A DNA stretch of 64,000 nucleotides from Odiellus spinosus (GCA_963920705.1 OY987228.1:2320159-2384158); one strand, 5' to 3'. Positions 43,686-56,256 are shown, numbered from the stretch's first letter. Notes: generated by a model not told the origin, from the letters alone. Numbers and translations are program-made.

Positions 43686-45073
43686 TTGGAAGCCGAACTA
43701 AATGCTCATATTCGCTTGATCATAGCAAGTTTACCCGCGACAGATTCACGATTCGCTGAAATATGGTCCGCCCAAAGAGAGGATGAAGCATGTAAAACCG
43801 TAAGTAAATATTGCGAGAAAGGTTGGCCAGACCACAAATCCAACATTCGGAATATATGCTATCCCTATTTCACTTATCGACATGAATTCACCCTACAGCA
43901 AGGTCTGTTGATGAAAGGGTCCAGATTAGTGATTCCCAAAGGTCTAAGGAAAGACATTCTTGATCGTATCCATGAAGGACATCAAGGTATTTCAAAATGT
44001 CGCGAAAGAGTTAAAAATTCGGTTTGGTGGCCCAATATTTCCCAGGATGTCGAAGAACGAGTTCGCTCATGTAACACGTGTGCCAAAGAATCGATTAATC
44101 GACACCAACCATTACAACAGTCCGATTTACCAGATCGACCTTGGCAATTCGTCCCGATGGACTTATTATACAATGATGGCATCTGGTATTTAATAATTAC
44201 AGATTATTACTCGCGTTACTAATTCAGTTACGAAATCAAACATCGGCTTCGGTGATAGCTGCTATGAAAACGGTCTTCGGTAGGTTCGGTATTCCCGAAA
44301 CACTTCGATCGAACGATGGTCCCCAATTTGATGCCAGAGCCGCCGAATTTCAAGACTTCGCGAAACAGTATGGTTTCAACACACTAACATCAAGTCCTCG
44401 CTTCCCGCAGAGCAATGGATTCGTGGAAGCTGCGGTTAAAATCGTCAAGGGGCGTATTAAGAAATCTGATAATCTTCAATTAGGGCTCTTGGCCTATCGG
44501 TCTACGCCTTTAAAGAACGGTTATAGTCCAGCAGAATTGCTCATTAATCGTAGACTTCGTACAACACTTCCAACCCCCGCTTCGCAGTTAGAATCATACA
44601 TACCTCCGCGAAACGAAGTAGAAGCTACAGAAGATAACCACAAAACCTCCCATAAGTTCTACTATGATCGCCGACATGGTGTTCGAAAACTTCGAGACCT
44701 GGAACCTGGGGAGAAGGTATGGATTACCGACCTGCGAACAGAAGGTTGTGTTGAGAAGAGAGCCCCGCAACCGCGATCTTATATGATTTCTACGCCCCAT
44801 GGCCTGTTACGTCGTAACCGGTTTCATATCATTCCTCTTTCGGTAAAAGATCATGAACAATTCGAGGAAAATAATCCTCAAGAAGATAATCAGGACGACG
44901 ATGGTCAATCCATGGCTGCAGAAGAATTGAACCATTCAACTCGACCACAAAAGTCTCCTTTAGTCGTAGAAAATCAACGACCAGATCTACGACCAGTCAC
45001 AGGTGCATCACCTCAAGAACGAAGAACGCGTTCGGGACGAGTCATCGTCAAACCGAAACGTTTGGACTTATAA
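43686..45073 (+). pseudogene. Gypsy integrase (second element)
   Basis: The zinc-binding module has RIHEGHQGISKC and SCNTCAKE (H-x3-H, C-x2-C). The catalytic core has the first Asp in VPMDLLYND, the second in RSNDGPQFD and the Glu in NGFVEAAVKIVKG. A frameshift with a stop at 44220-44222 lies between the first and second Asp. The C-terminus is hydrophilic and basic, ends GRVIVKPKRLDL at 45073 and has no MBD-like domain, unlike the element at 3.5-7 kb. All three catalytic residues are present in the genomic reading. Confidence 0.92.
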
Positions 45074-45341
45074 AAGAACTCTTTAATGTTAAATAAAAAA
45101 AAAAGGATTTGATATTCGGTAAAGCACGAATATATTATTTGTAATTCCCACCCTTAAACCATAGCCTACATAATCATCCTTCCCATAACTGAACATACCT
45201 GTATATATGATAAGCTAGTGAGGAAGAGAACTGCGCGGTAGCGCTCATGTATATCAATCAATAAACCTCTCGTTATGTTTATAACTTTGCTTCATTAAAT
45301 AGCAAATACATAATATAACACTAAACGCTATAAGGCCTTTT
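45074..45341 (+). repeat. Possible 3' end/LTR of the second gypsy element
   Basis: Directly downstream of the integrase stop: an A-rich tract, then an AT-rich segment with GTATATATGATAAG and CAATAAACCTCTCG, a TATA-like box and a polyadenylation signal as expected in an LTR. No second copy is available, so the limits are uncertain. Confidence 0.3.
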
Positions 45342-47440
45342 ATGGATGAAAGCGATATCCTCAGACACAATGGGAAACAATTTGCTCAACATGAGAGAAC
45401 CACGAATGAGCTTCACGATACTCCTTGCGACTGTTGCTTTAGATTGATGAAAAAATCCGATTTGAAAATGGTAGAAAAACTACTAAACAAACCAGTTTTT
45501 GACAATGTGGCGTATCTTATTTTAAGAGTGGCTTGGATATTGAAACATCCTGATCGTAGAGAAGAGGATATGTTTCTATGCCCATATTGCCACGCACAAT
45601 TAGGAAAATCTAAGGTTCCTAATAGATGTTTCTTAAACGGCTTGGGGGTTGGCGTCCCTCCTGCAGAAATAATGGAATTAAATATGTTTGAAAAATTTCT
45701 TATTCAACTTGCTAAAAGCGTTTCAGACTGTTGTTCGTTTAGAAACAAAAACCATCGTTAAAATGCAGTCGGCTTTGGTAAAAGCTTTGGAAGGCAGAAT
45801 AATATACCTGCCAATACCGATTCAAAAAAATGTGAATATGATTCCGGCATTACCCGCGAATCACGAACTGCATATTTATCCTTGGGATAAAAAAGTGTGG
45901 CAACAAATAGTCCGAATAGAGGCTATAGTTAAAGCCGTTACGGAGTTGAAGAAAATAAATCCTTTGTACAAAGACATTGATATTTCTCTCATAAATGAGG
46001 ATTTCATTTGCGCTACTGAAGAAGTACCTAAAATATTACAAATAGCCCGAGCTAAGGATTAACTAGTTGGCGGGATTGGCTAATTAGAAGTATTAACTAA
46101 CCTTACCTTACCTTAAAGATTACTAGATGGACGGGGTAGCTCGAGGAATTAACTAGTTGGATGTATGGGCTAATTCGAGGGATTAACTAACCTAACCTTA
46201 TCTAAAATATTATTTTGCACCGAATTTTCCGCCCAAACCGCACCAAATATTCCTAACACCAAATTTTCCGGCAGCCAATTTTCCTGCACCGAACTATCCG
46301 TATACCGAGCAAAGTAACAAGGAAAACTCCTTGTCTAGCGACGAATTAATGGACGTAGATGATCCAAACGACTCAATCACTCGGGGACAAAAAGAAAATG
46401 AAAGAGAAGTTGCAGATACGGAATTGGATATTGAACTAGAAATGGGAGTAGAGGAATTAAATCTAGAAAATGAAAATGACTACAAAATGATCACTCAATC
46501 GCAGGCTTTACTTCGGAAACTTTCCGAAAATGAATCCAAGGATCTTTACGATCACTATTCGATTCACCCGGTCAACGTTCAGCCGCCGAAAGATTTATTG
46601 GCTACTTTCCAAATGAAGCGTGTGGAAGCCGAACCTATTAGTGAATCAGAAAAAAAATTAGATTACATGTGTTTTGTACACTTATTTCCGAAGGGTCGCT
46701 TTGGCAAACACGAAACAAGACCGTTTGGAAAAACAACAGAAACTGACTATCGTCTGTCCCGCTTGCTAAACGAAAATCCAATGTTTAGGCGAGATTACCC
46801 CTTCGTATTCCATTCGTATCAAGAATACGAAGTAAAAGCCATAAACAGCAGCTTGAATTTTGTTCTACGTGTGAAAAAACCGTTGCATATTTCGGTTGAC
46901 AACTTGGTGAAAAAAAATATTTCCACATTTATGGGCCATATCCGGGGAATAAAGGATTATTGGTATAAAGTCTTAAGGTGCGTTATGGCTATGATACGAG
47001 AATTTGACTCTCCGACGTGGCTTTTGACTATAAATCCTACTGAATACGATGACGTTGAGCTTCACCTACATTTGAGGAGAATGAATGCCGATGTCCCAGG
47101 GTTAGAAACTATGATGGTGGCTGAATTACTGAATTTAGATCCTTTGAGTGTTAGTTTGCACTTTCACAATAAAGTCAGATCCATTTTAAAGAACTTCGTG
47201 TTGTGTAAGGACAACCCGCTTTTCAGCTTGATAGATCACTACTTTTGGTGAGTTGAGTACCAAGCCCGCGGATTGGCGCATTACCACTGCTTGCTTTGGG
47301 CCAAAGACGCTCCAGTCATTGGAGCTTCTTCAGTACAGAAACACGTTACCTGCTCGCTGCCAAAAGCTGTAGAATGCCCCGAGCTATTGCGACTCGTTAA
47401 AAAATATCAGATTCAAGAATGTACAGCTCGTCCTTAAAAA
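45342..47440 (+). pseudogene. Helitron Rep-helicase N-terminal half, broken
   Basis: The first frame (45342-45761) has DTPCDCCFRLM and LCPYCHAQLGKSKVPNRCFLNGLGV, the cysteine-rich start of Helitron helicase-like proteins. A frameshift near 45716 continues with FQTVVRLETKT and ALPANHELHIYPWD. From about 46205 a Pro/Asn-rich linker leads into YMCFVHLFPKGRFGKHE, DYRLSRLLNENPMFRRDYPFV and DSPTWLLTINPTEYDDVEL, the Rep core. The HUH nuclease motif appears as GLAHYHCLLW at about 47270, just after an in-frame TGA at 47249-47251. The frame then breaks near 47440. The replication-initiator tyrosines and the helicase domain are not found. Imperfect ~66-bp repeats (TTAACTAGTTGG) sit at 46060-46200. Confidence 0.85.
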
Positions 47441-47734
47441 GTAAGAAAAGAGGCGATAGCCCAAGCGCGCCATGGGGACTTGAATATATTATTTTATTCC
47501 TAAAAGAGTCTAAGGCAGAATGACCACTCGGGACTATTAAAAACACGTTCACGCCGTACGCGAAAGAGCCGACGTATCGTGCCTAAACTGTGGAGACCAT
47601 CTGGTCCGCTCCTACGTTCCAGTTCACGGTTTTCCAAAACCCATGGCGGAAACCGCGGAACTTTGGCGGCAGTATAAGCCGTAACGTTTTATTTTTATTA
47701 TTTTTATTTCGCGTATTATTTGTTGTTTTATTAG

Positions 47735-47972
47735 TGTCATGACACGCTAGTTATTTAATTTGTTTTTATTTAGTTCATAACTGTGTAATATTGACCTTTG
47801 ATACCACTATTATTTGTTATCAGATAAACCCCATGACTCCACAATATGCTTGTATAAAAAGCCCTGTTGTTGTGCTTCGGGAATCACTCGTACTCCGACC
47901 CGCGTCGTGTAAATAAAGTCTTTTAATCAATATTAAAACCTTGTGTATATTATTTTAGTGCGAACTAAAACA
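47735..47972 (+). repeat. Possible solo LTR
   Basis: TGTCATGACACG...AAAACA, with TATAAAAAG near 47855, AATAAAG near 47911 and TG..CA ends. The flanking bases do not give a target duplication and there is no second copy, so this is a motif-only call. Confidence 0.3.
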
Positions 47973-48746
47973 ATAACTTTGTGGTTTCGTCTGAACAAAA
48001 TAACGACTGGATAGTCTTATAAACTTTAATTAACTTTTAAATTAGTTCCCAATTAAATAACAATATGAATTAATCAATAATATATTACTGAGTTAACAAA
48101 CAAACAGGAGTCCTGAGTTCGAATCTCTCCCTCATTCCCACTAGTTACTGTGTGCCCCTTCTGTAGGGTTCTCTTGATTATATAGCTCATCCTGGACACA
48201 TGACATCCTAGGTAATAATGAACCTATAGGTGGCGCCATCTATAGGAGGTTTCCCCATGGGTTGAAAACATGATTAAGTCCCATTTGACAGCATGCAGTT
48301 CATGAACCTAGGTAAGCTCTTTGGTCTTTCAGTAAATGTATAAAAGGGTCCCCATTACAATACCCCCCACCACAAAGAATGAAAGACCACGGGAAGGAAA
48401 AAAAAGAAAAAAAAACAACAGCAAAAGAGATCCAGGGAGTTTAATACGAGAAACACCTGAACATCAAAACTACAAAACAATGAAGAACCTCGTAACAGGA
48501 GAGGTGGCGAAAAGAGAAAAGGGAAAAAAAAAATATCAGAAACAATAATACATCCCATACACAAAAAGCAGGGTGTGTAATCCAAAAACACTACAAAAGA
48601 AGGGACCTTCGTACCCCGTACTGAAAAAAAAAAAAAAAAAAAATTTACAACAACATGAAATTTTATTAGACACCAATAACGCGGTAGGTGTTACCCCGAA
48701 TTTGATGGGCCAACTGGGAAACCGGTTCACCCCAAATTTGGGCCAT
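47973..48746. other. Non-coding stretch
   Basis: Contains a tRNA-B-box-like GAGTTCGAATCTC at 48116 without a matching A box, and A-rich tracts at 48395-48420 and 48624-48645. No protein is recognised. Confidence 0.4.
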
Positions 48747-49544
48747 TTATTTTAAAAGTGAATAAATAACTCCTGGGTGTGAAATTGATGGAATACCATC
48801 CGGAAAAGTTAACCCTATCGGTTTTATCATGGGGGCATTGGACTCAACTAAAAGAAGATTGCCCGGAATATATTTTAAAGCGTCCTGGGTTGGTTGTGAA
48901 TTGGAACGCACTACTAGGGGACTTATACCAATATACACGCGAGAAAAGGCTGACAAATATTGGGACATTTGGGGTCGAGTGCCTTGGAAAGTTAATAAAA
49001 TAATGGGGTAATTTGGGGCCAATTCCGGCTGCAGAATAGAAAAGCAGTCAGTAAACGCGAGCCGACAATGTATAAAAACCGGTTGACCGTATTCCTTGGC
49101 GATTCCCAACTGTTTGCGAAAGGCAAATTGTTGCTGAATGTTAGAACAAGTGAGGAGGACCTCTGATGTATAATCCAAACCAATGTTTCCCACCCCCTGA
49201 ACATGAGCATATCCGAGACACTTGGCTCCCATATCATCCGCACAGAATTGACGCGCAAAGGCAGGATGAACTCCCACTACCATAAAAATTCCCGGCATTT
49301 TGCCGTAATGGAGAAGTGTTGAAGCATTTAAGTCCGTTGGGCGATTTCCAATGTGCACAATGCACCCTTCAAATTTGCCAGGGAACTTTTGAGGATTATT
49401 ATCCACGAATTTTTGAAATGGGATAGTCGGGCCCTTTTGACGATAATACAGGCCGATCGAAAACAATATGTCTACATATGGGATATCCTGTTCTACGTTA
49501 ACGGGTGCTGCTGCGGAATGAGACTCTTCACGAGTCACTTGCAT
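48747..49544 (-). CDS. TatD-like protein lacking most metal ligands
   Basis: An uninterrupted frame of 265 codons from the first ATG (49544), open further upstream to a TAG at ~49670 without another ATG. The fold is TatD-DNase: PGKFEGCIVHIGN, FMVVGVHPAFA, VGNIGLDYT, QQQFAFRKQLGIAKEYGQPV, FIHCRL, YIGISPLV and NLLLVESNAPM. In active TatD the metal ligands are the HxH of DxHxH, the Glu in GExGLDY, two later His and the Asp in ETDAP. Here they read DILFS, GNIGLDY, IHCR (kept), LTFQGT and ESNAP, so five of six are gone. The frame is intact, which is odd for a neutral relic. A Ser/Pro-rich N-terminal tail precedes the barrel. Either it is a non-catalytic binding protein of an element or host, or it decayed only by substitution. 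Confidence 0.75.
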   Translation of the reverse strand: MQVTREESHSAAAPVNVEQDIPYVDILFSIGLYYRQKGPTIPFQKFVDNNPQKFPGKFEGCIVHIGNRPTDLNASTLLHYGKMPGIFMVVGVHPAFARQFCADDMGAKCLGYAHVQGVGNIGLDYTSEVLLTCSNIQQQFAFRKQLGIAKEYGQPVFIHCRLAFTDCFSILQPELAPNYPIILLTFQGTRPQMSQYLSAFSRVYIGISPLVVRSNSQPTQDALKYIPGNLLLVESNAPMIKPIGLTFPDGIPSISHPGVIYSLLK

Positions 49545-50189
49545 GAAAGTAGATTGAGGCGCTTTTGGTACTGTTTGAGTTGAAGGACCAGGTTCAGTAG
49601 ATGACTCTGCCGGAGGGATGATTGGGGAAGAAGCCCCTAACGATACGTAGCTCCACAGAGGACTCAACTACAAGGTAGCTTCGAGCACATCGTTATGTTT
49701 TCAACATCAATTGGCTCTATAAAGTATCTTTTATAGGGGATTTCTATCATCAAGATCTTCAAGATAGTGCAAAAGTGGTTTCTGCAATCGAAGAAAGTGC
49801 GAATTAGCCTAAAATATCTTAAAAAAAAATAAACAAAACATTAGACCCCGCTTTAGTTATATGTACCAAGCAAAGTGTGACGTGTCATAAAAAAACTATA
49901 TCATCACAGAAAAAACTATATCATCACAGCTGCGATTAACTGAAAAAACGAGTTTTCGTTATCGAACAAACTGCAATTCTCAATCATAACTCTGGCAGAG
50001 TTCGTGTGGTTAAAACGACGGTTATCGAAATTAATTTTCTGTATTGTTTTTTTTTTTTTTTGTATAGGTGAGTTTACATTATTCAAAATAATTTTATTTT
50101 CTATTTTGTTAACAACGAACTCTGCCATTTAAGCCTACACTACCTACATTATAAGGTTCTGTTTAAAATATTACTACTAATTTACAACT

Positions 50190-50924
50190 ATGGACAGCGC
50201 AAAAATTCTGGATGAGTTTAAAAAACTCAATTCAAAAATAGACGCCAAATTCGAATTGGTCAAAATTATATTAGATAACATAGATCAGAATTTGGATATT
50301 ACAACTCAAAAAATCACAAAAATTGAAAATACCGTAACATTTATTAATACGAAAATCAACACTTTAGAGGAAAAAGTAGCGGAAATACCTGATATCAAGT
50401 TTGAAATTGACCTAGTGAACGATAAAATCAAAGAGGAAAAGTCCAATTTAGATACTACCCTGGGGAAAATGAGGTTTAGAATTGAAGGTATGGACGTGGC
50501 GGCCAGGAGGAACAACGTAGTTATCAAGGGATTACAAGATAGTGAAACTGAGACACGAGATAGCCTTGCTGGAAAAACTCAGGAATTTTTGCAAGATAAT
50601 TTTAATATCAAGATAAAGGTTCAACCTAGCTCGGCTTGCAGGAGAGGTCCGTTCCAGAACGGGAAACGGAGATATGTCATTTATAAATCCGATACATATG
50701 ATGATAAAATGGAAATCCTAAAAAATAGTGGTAAATTGAAGAGACAAAATATATACGTCGAACACGACTATACCCCGGATCAAGATCTAGGCAGATTTAA
50801 GCTCAGAAACTTTGCAAAAACCCTTCGACCTCAAACGTACAAATTCACTAACATAAATCAAATTACAATAGGTCACGAGAAGTTCAAGTATGACTTCTCC
50901 ACGTCCAAAATAGTAAAACTCTAA
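50190..50924 (+). CDS. LINE ORF1 protein
   Basis: 244 codons, no interruption. An N-terminal coiled coil (residues ~1-95, heptads such as LNSKIDAKFELVKIILDNI) is followed by MDVAARRNNVVIKGL, the RRM-like domain start of L1-type ORF1 proteins, and a basic C-terminal domain (YVEHDYTPDQDLGRFKL). Such proteins coat LINE RNA. The next ORF starts 14 bases after the stop, suggesting reinitiation or readthrough. Confidence 0.85.
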   Translation: MDSAKILDEFKKLNSKIDAKFELVKIILDNIDQNLDITTQKITKIENTVTFINTKINTLEEKVAEIPDIKFEIDLVNDKIKEEKSNLDTTLGKMRFRIEGMDVAARRNNVVIKGLQDSETETRDSLAGKTQEFLQDNFNIKIKVQPSSACRRGPFQNGKRRYVIYKSDTYDDKMEILKNSGKLKRQNIYVEHDYTPDQDLGRFKLRNFAKTLRPQTYKFTNINQITIGHEKFKYDFSTSKIVKL

Positions 50925-50938
50925 GTTTAAAACACACT

Positions 50939-51634
50939 TTGCACAAAATATTCTGCGTTAATTTTTTTCTTTTAGTGTCTATGATTAAAGTATTTTTTCA
51001 AAATATTCTTAGTGTAGCCGCAAATTTCTCAAGCGTGTTTAGCGATACAATTCTTCATTTCCCAGAGGGAACTGACGTATTTGCGCTAGCAGAAACTAGG
51101 GTTAAACAAGATAGTTATGATTTTTTACCAAATTATAATTTCGTGGGAATAGGCCGAGAAGATAAGGCGGGTGGAGAAAGCATCCCATTTGAAATTATAC
51201 CCAACTTAAGAGTAATGGAAGATAATCTGGAAGCATTCAGAATTAAAATAAAAAATTGTGTAATTTGTGTGATATACTGCCCAAAGGGAAACCAGGGAGA
51301 CTTCTTTGAGCTATTTGAAAAATTAATAAATGAACTTGGGCCACCTAACACAAATCGTATAATTGTAGGGGATGTAAATGTAGATCTAAGTACAACCAAT
51401 TCAGAAACAGCGCAATTATTAGATTTAACCACAAGCTATGGTCTTATACAACATGTTAACACTCACATTACAGTAACTTCCAAATCTGCGACTATGTTAG
51501 ATCACTGCTATACTAATTGCGACATAACAGTTGAAATCCTAAGAGATTGGGACCATACGGACCACTACCCGCTCACATTTTCAATACCTATTCCTGAAAC
51601 ACTCAAAAAAACAATAACAACAAGAAATACCTGA
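50939..51634 (+). pseudogene. LINE apurinic-type endonuclease
   Basis: Core motifs: FFQNILSVAANF, ALAETRV (Glu), VIYCPKGNQ, VGDVNVDL, LDHCY and DHTDHYPL, the His/Asp active-site set of APE-type endonucleases. The block GREDKAGGESIPFE is short compared with the family's GGGV(A)L segment, so a deletion is likely. The frame shifts near 51615 into the linker read in the RT frame. Confidence 0.85.
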
Positions 51635-51639
51635 GGCAA

Positions 51640-53684
51640 ATTTAAAAAAAATTTCGCAAAGGGCTAGTCTCATTCAGTGGAAGGATATATACTCTGATAA
51701 GGACGTAGATAGTGCTTTTGCGCGATTCCTGGGGGAGATCGTAGCTGAATACAACCGCTGCTGTCCTGAAATCGCGCTAATAATTAAGGAAAATGGTGTA
51801 AAGATTAGCGCTAATAATTGGCTAGCCCCAGAAATTAAAGACTTAATCAAAACTAAAAATAATCTTCGTAAATTGACCAAATCCTCGCCTACACTAGAAA
51901 ATATAATTAATTACAAACACGTACAAAAAAAATGTAACAACACAATACGAAACCAAAGAAATAATTTGTTAAAATTCCAGCTCATAAAACAAAATAATCC
52001 AAAAGACACGTGGAAATTCATTAATAACCTACTGGGTGAATCCAAAAACTCCCACACCTACGCAAATATCCCAATTTCCCCTAATGATCTAAATGACTTT
52101 TTTACATATCTCGCTTCAAAAGCGAACCAAACATATTCTCATAACACTTACGACGGAGTCAAAGGGATAGGAAAATCACTATTCTTGACACCAGTTGATG
52201 ACAAAGAGGTTTTAAATATAATTAAAAACTTAAAAGAAGGCTCAGCTCCAGGTGCTGACGGGATCTCTCCTAAAATAATATACCTTCTGAAACCAAGCTT
52301 AATCAAACCTTTAGTCTACTTAATAAACTTATCGTTCACAACGGGTAGATATCCCTCAGGGCTAAAAAAAGCAATAATTACACCAATATTTAAGCAGGGA
52401 GATTCCGCCATCGCCTCTAACTACAGGCCAATATCCCTACTATCGATATTTGCCAAATTATTCGATAGCTGCTTCTACTCCAGACTCGTTAACTTTAATG
52501 ATAGACATAAAATTATATCTCCATTTCAATTTGGGTTCAGAAAAAAGACAGGGGTTGAGTTCGCTATAGGTAGAGTTTATAAGAAAATACTAGAGAGTAT
52601 AGATAAAGGGCACTTCGTAATAGGGTTATTTCTCGATTTGAGGAAAGCCTTCGACTTCGTGAACCACGAGAGATTACTTAAAAAATTATATATATCAGGT
52701 ATTCGTGGACTAGCGCACTCCTATTTGTCCTCTTATTTACATGATAGGGTCAGTTCGACCATAAAATCACAGCTTTCAGACTATAAACCGGTGAAGATGG
52801 GAGTACCACAGGGTTCCATTTTGTCGCCGTGGTTATTTAATATATTTATAAATGACATTACAACAACTGTTGATGATGATTCCTTTACGTTATACGCCGA
52901 CGATGCTGCCCTAATAGATAATGACTTCAACTATGACAAATTAATAGAGCGGGTAAACTATAAAATACAAATAATAAACTTATGGCTATTAGACAACGGT
53001 CTGGAATTAAATAGCTATAAAACGGTTTATATTCTGTTTACAAACGTTAACAAATTGGTTCCTCCTGGTCGTAACATAATAATTAATCACGTGTGTATTA
53101 ATAGAGTAACGAATTATAAGTATTTGGGAATTTGGTTCGACGAAAGATTGAATTGGAATATACAGGTTAATAAAATTGCGAGGAAAATCTCATCTGGAAT
53201 TTACTTAATTGCTAAAAATCGCGCTATATTTACGGATGGAATTTGTACTCAGTTATATTTTGCATTAATTTATTCATATTTAACTTACTGTATATCCATA
53301 TGGGGCAACACCTCTAGGACCAATCTTAACCGGTTATTTTTGCTTCAAAGAAGGGCAGTTCGAGTATTATTGCGTAGACCCTATCGTGATCATACAAAAC
53401 CCCTATTCGAGAAATTAGGTTTGCTTAACGTATTTCATCTCTATAAACTCGCATCTATTATATTTATATATAAATCACAAAAAAATAACTCAGAGCTATT
53501 TCAATACGCAACCATAAGCAGATATAACATGAGAACTAAATGTAGTTTAAAACTCCCAGCCGCTAAAACAACCAAAAAAATTAACTCAATATTTTACACT
53601 GGTATCAAACTATATAACTTAATTCAGCCAAATAATGCCACTAATTTAGCACAACTTAAAAAAAACTTAAAGGGAATCTATTGA
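51640..53684 (+). pseudogene. LINE reverse transcriptase
   Basis: From ATG 51873 the frame is open for 603 codons, and it is already open upstream of that ATG (LIQWKDIYSD...). Motifs: PGADGISPKIIY, NYRPISLLSIFAK, FQFGFRKK, LFLDLRKAFDFVNH (Asp), MGVPQGSILSPWLFN, TLYADDAAL (YADD), KYLGIWFD and the C-terminal LQRRAVRVLL. This is a complete CR1/Jockey-type RT. It needs the upstream frameshift repaired to join its endonuclease, so the element is inactive. Confidence 0.93.
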
Positions 53685-53900
53685 TTCTTGGTAATTAAAT
53701 GAACAAATTGTAACATCTAAAACGTGTCAAATGACAAAGACAAATACAGGAAAAAAAAATAATATTTAAATGTATAAATTTAATTATTAACTAAGAAATA
53801 CTCTGCTCAGAGTTGGGCCTATAAGTCTTTTAAGACTTTGACCCGTGATCGATAACTAAATATAAATGTTGAGAGATTAAAATAAAAAAAAAAAATTAAT

Positions 53901-55758
53901 TCGTAATATGTTTTACGTATTAAATGATTCTGATTCTGGTAACTCTCAATACCTCGTTGACTTACTTATTTAATTACATCCTATACCCTTAGACTATGCA
54001 TTGCTTTATTTTAATTTCATGTTCCATGAAAAGGTAGGCGACCAACCCGGTTCTATTTTGTTTTGTATTGTAACTGGATTTGGCGTGAGACTTCCCCTTT
54101 GGCTTTAGTCCGCGTATCCCAGTTTCCACGTTACACCAGAATGATTAAATTATTATTACCAGTTGTCGATCGAAAACTAGGGAAGCTATTATTATACATT
54201 ATACAGTATTTGATCGACAAAAATATGTAATATATTTTCAGTTTAGAAGTTATGAACATTATTCGATAATTGTCCAGCGATTCTAATATTTTCTATGGGG
54301 CAGCGGGGGCAGATTTGAAAATCTCAGTTATGATACTCCTGCTTCAAAATTATTGAATTTTTGCTAAAAATTATAGTACCTCTTTTTTGGGCGTTTTTAA
54401 AGTTAAACTGTAGTTTTCAAAAAAAAAAAAAGGAAACAAGTTATAATAAAATCGAAAGTTGGCCGTTCAAAAGGACGGCCGGGCTAGATACATGGAGTAT
54501 TAACCTATTTCGCTTCGTCCTTGTGCTGGCTAGTCAGTAGTTTGGCTTCGCCCTATATATTTCCTCGCTTCCGTATAGGGTTGAACATGAGGAAATTTGT
54601 TGGTTCTTATACTTTTTAATTCGTAAAATGTTTAAAATATGGTACTTATTCGAAAATCTTGGAAAATATACTACTATATAAAATATTATTTAAATTATGG
54701 TACAAACCTGAACAAATTATTGCAAATAAGCGTACCAAATAGTTCATCATTAAATTATTGTACATTCAAAATTTGGAACTCGAATTATTATGGAACTTCT
54801 GGCAACAGAGATCTAGACAATGCCAAGAGTAAAATTTTTTAAGTGCAGATACAAATTATAATTTTTATATCAAAGGTGAAGAATAATTAATGGTACTAAG
54901 TTGTTAGGAGCTAATTATCACAAAGTAATACAAAAATGAAGTCAGTTTATATCACAAAGTGGAAAATATTAATATTATGTGAAATAGTATATTCTTAAAA
55001 ACCACTAAAAAGAAATATTTTATTACAAAAAGTATTTTGTTTTTGTTGTGATAAAAATATATGGCTAAAATGAAAAAAAAAAAAAAAGCACGATATCATA
55101 GACCTTGACCAAGAACAGCAATTGAGAGTGGGAATTGCGAGAGAAAAAAGTTAAAAACGACTAATCGTTAATCACACTGGCGATTCTTTAATCAACGTCC
55201 ACCATTGTGCAGTAACATGGAACAGGAATATGATATATGTTCCGAGAAAAAAAAAACTCCAAAGCTCTTCAAAAATCAAACTTGTCTACTATCATCGAGG
55301 TATTGGATTAGCTTCACCGAGACGTGACTGTTGGAGTAAAGATTTTTTGGAATATAATGAATAATATTGTAATTTTATAAAACGTTTTTGCGAATGCATT
55401 TGATAAGAATAAACGTATCGTCAAAGTATTTTTCTCGTCATTATTCCGCATATTCTCAGAATCCCAGTAAACGCGTAAAATCCCGAGGATATGCCAGTAG
55501 GGTACCGATATCCCTACTTAAGCCCATCCCATATGCATATCCTCAAAACTGCCTCCAACAAATATTAATGGGTTAAGAGGTTAAAAGGGTTACTTGGGCT
55601 CTTTTGGGGAAATCCTTGGAATATTAGTTACGCCTATCCTATGCACGACCATCATGTAGGCCCAAGGCATGTGTGGGAATCGCCTTAGAAATCTTGGAAA
55701 CGCTACCCCATTTCTATTGTCACTTTTGTAGACCTGAATTAACTGTTTTTTATTCAAG
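53901..55758. other. Non-coding stretch
   Basis: No recognisable gene. A short perfect-stem hairpin GGCCGTTCAAAAGGACGGCC lies near 54462, and poly-A runs near 54420 and 55070 may be retroelement scars. Confidence 0.4.
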
Positions 55759-56190
55759 CCCCCAACGGATCAAGTAAGAAATTCTTCACGGATGAGGAAA
55801 TTAAGGAGAGGCACCCTTCATGGAGGGGCAAATCTATAATGATGGTCGCCTTGCGAACGAATAGCACTCCCGCTCCCCCAATGCGACTAGAGACCATCGC
55901 TCAAATAGAGGCAGACGAAGAAGCAGCCAATCTATGGCATATGTTCGACGATCTGCCTTGGGGAGAATTACCCCACAACCCTCACAGGGGACAAACTCCC
56001 GAACATCTCCATGAACAGACGTCACCAAGGCCCGGACATCCAACCGCTCATTAGGCATTTAGATGACGAGGAGTCTGACCTTGAAAGTTTCGGGGAAATC
56101 GAATGGATGGGGGCGAATGCTCCCCCTCCGGATGCACCTAATTATATCCCTGCTGGGGCTGAAAGCCCAGAAGAATGGGAGGATGATTAA
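55759..56190 (+). pseudogene. Unrecognised acidic ORF with histone-type stem-loop
   Basis: GC-richer than its surroundings. After a good splice acceptor (CTGTTTTTTATTCAAG) an open frame reads SKKFFTDEEIKERHPSWRG, ETIAQIEADEEAANLWHMF and LPWGELPHNP to a stop at 56052. In the next frame it continues acidic: HLDDEESDLESFGEIEW and SPEEWEDD to a TAA at 56188-56190. One shift near 56035 joins them. The composition and acidic tail look like a real protein, but I recognise no family. Upstream exons were not found. The 3' end carries the same type of stem-loop as the Harbinger genes, so it may come from a related element. Confidence 0.45.
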
Positions 56191-56256
56191 GAAGAAAAGC
56201 CACCCATACTTCGCGCGAGAACACCTTGTAAGACGATTTCGCTAAGGTTACAAAAA

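Larger units (their letters stand above)
49880..53900 (+). mobile_element. Jockey/CR1-type LINE, nearly full length
   Basis: Holds ORF1 (50190-50924), an endonuclease frame (50939-51634) and a long RT frame (51873-53684), followed by a 3' UTR with GGGCCTATAAG, AATAAA-like repeats and an A-rich tail near 53880. A 20-bp direct repeat (AAAAAACTATATCATCACAG, twice from 49889) sits at the 5' side. The exact 5' end is unknown. Confidence 0.9.

Noticed and set aside
48105..48130. tRNA gene at GAGTTCGAATCTC
   Set aside because: Only a B-box-like site; no A box, acceptor stem or cloverleaf can be drawn.
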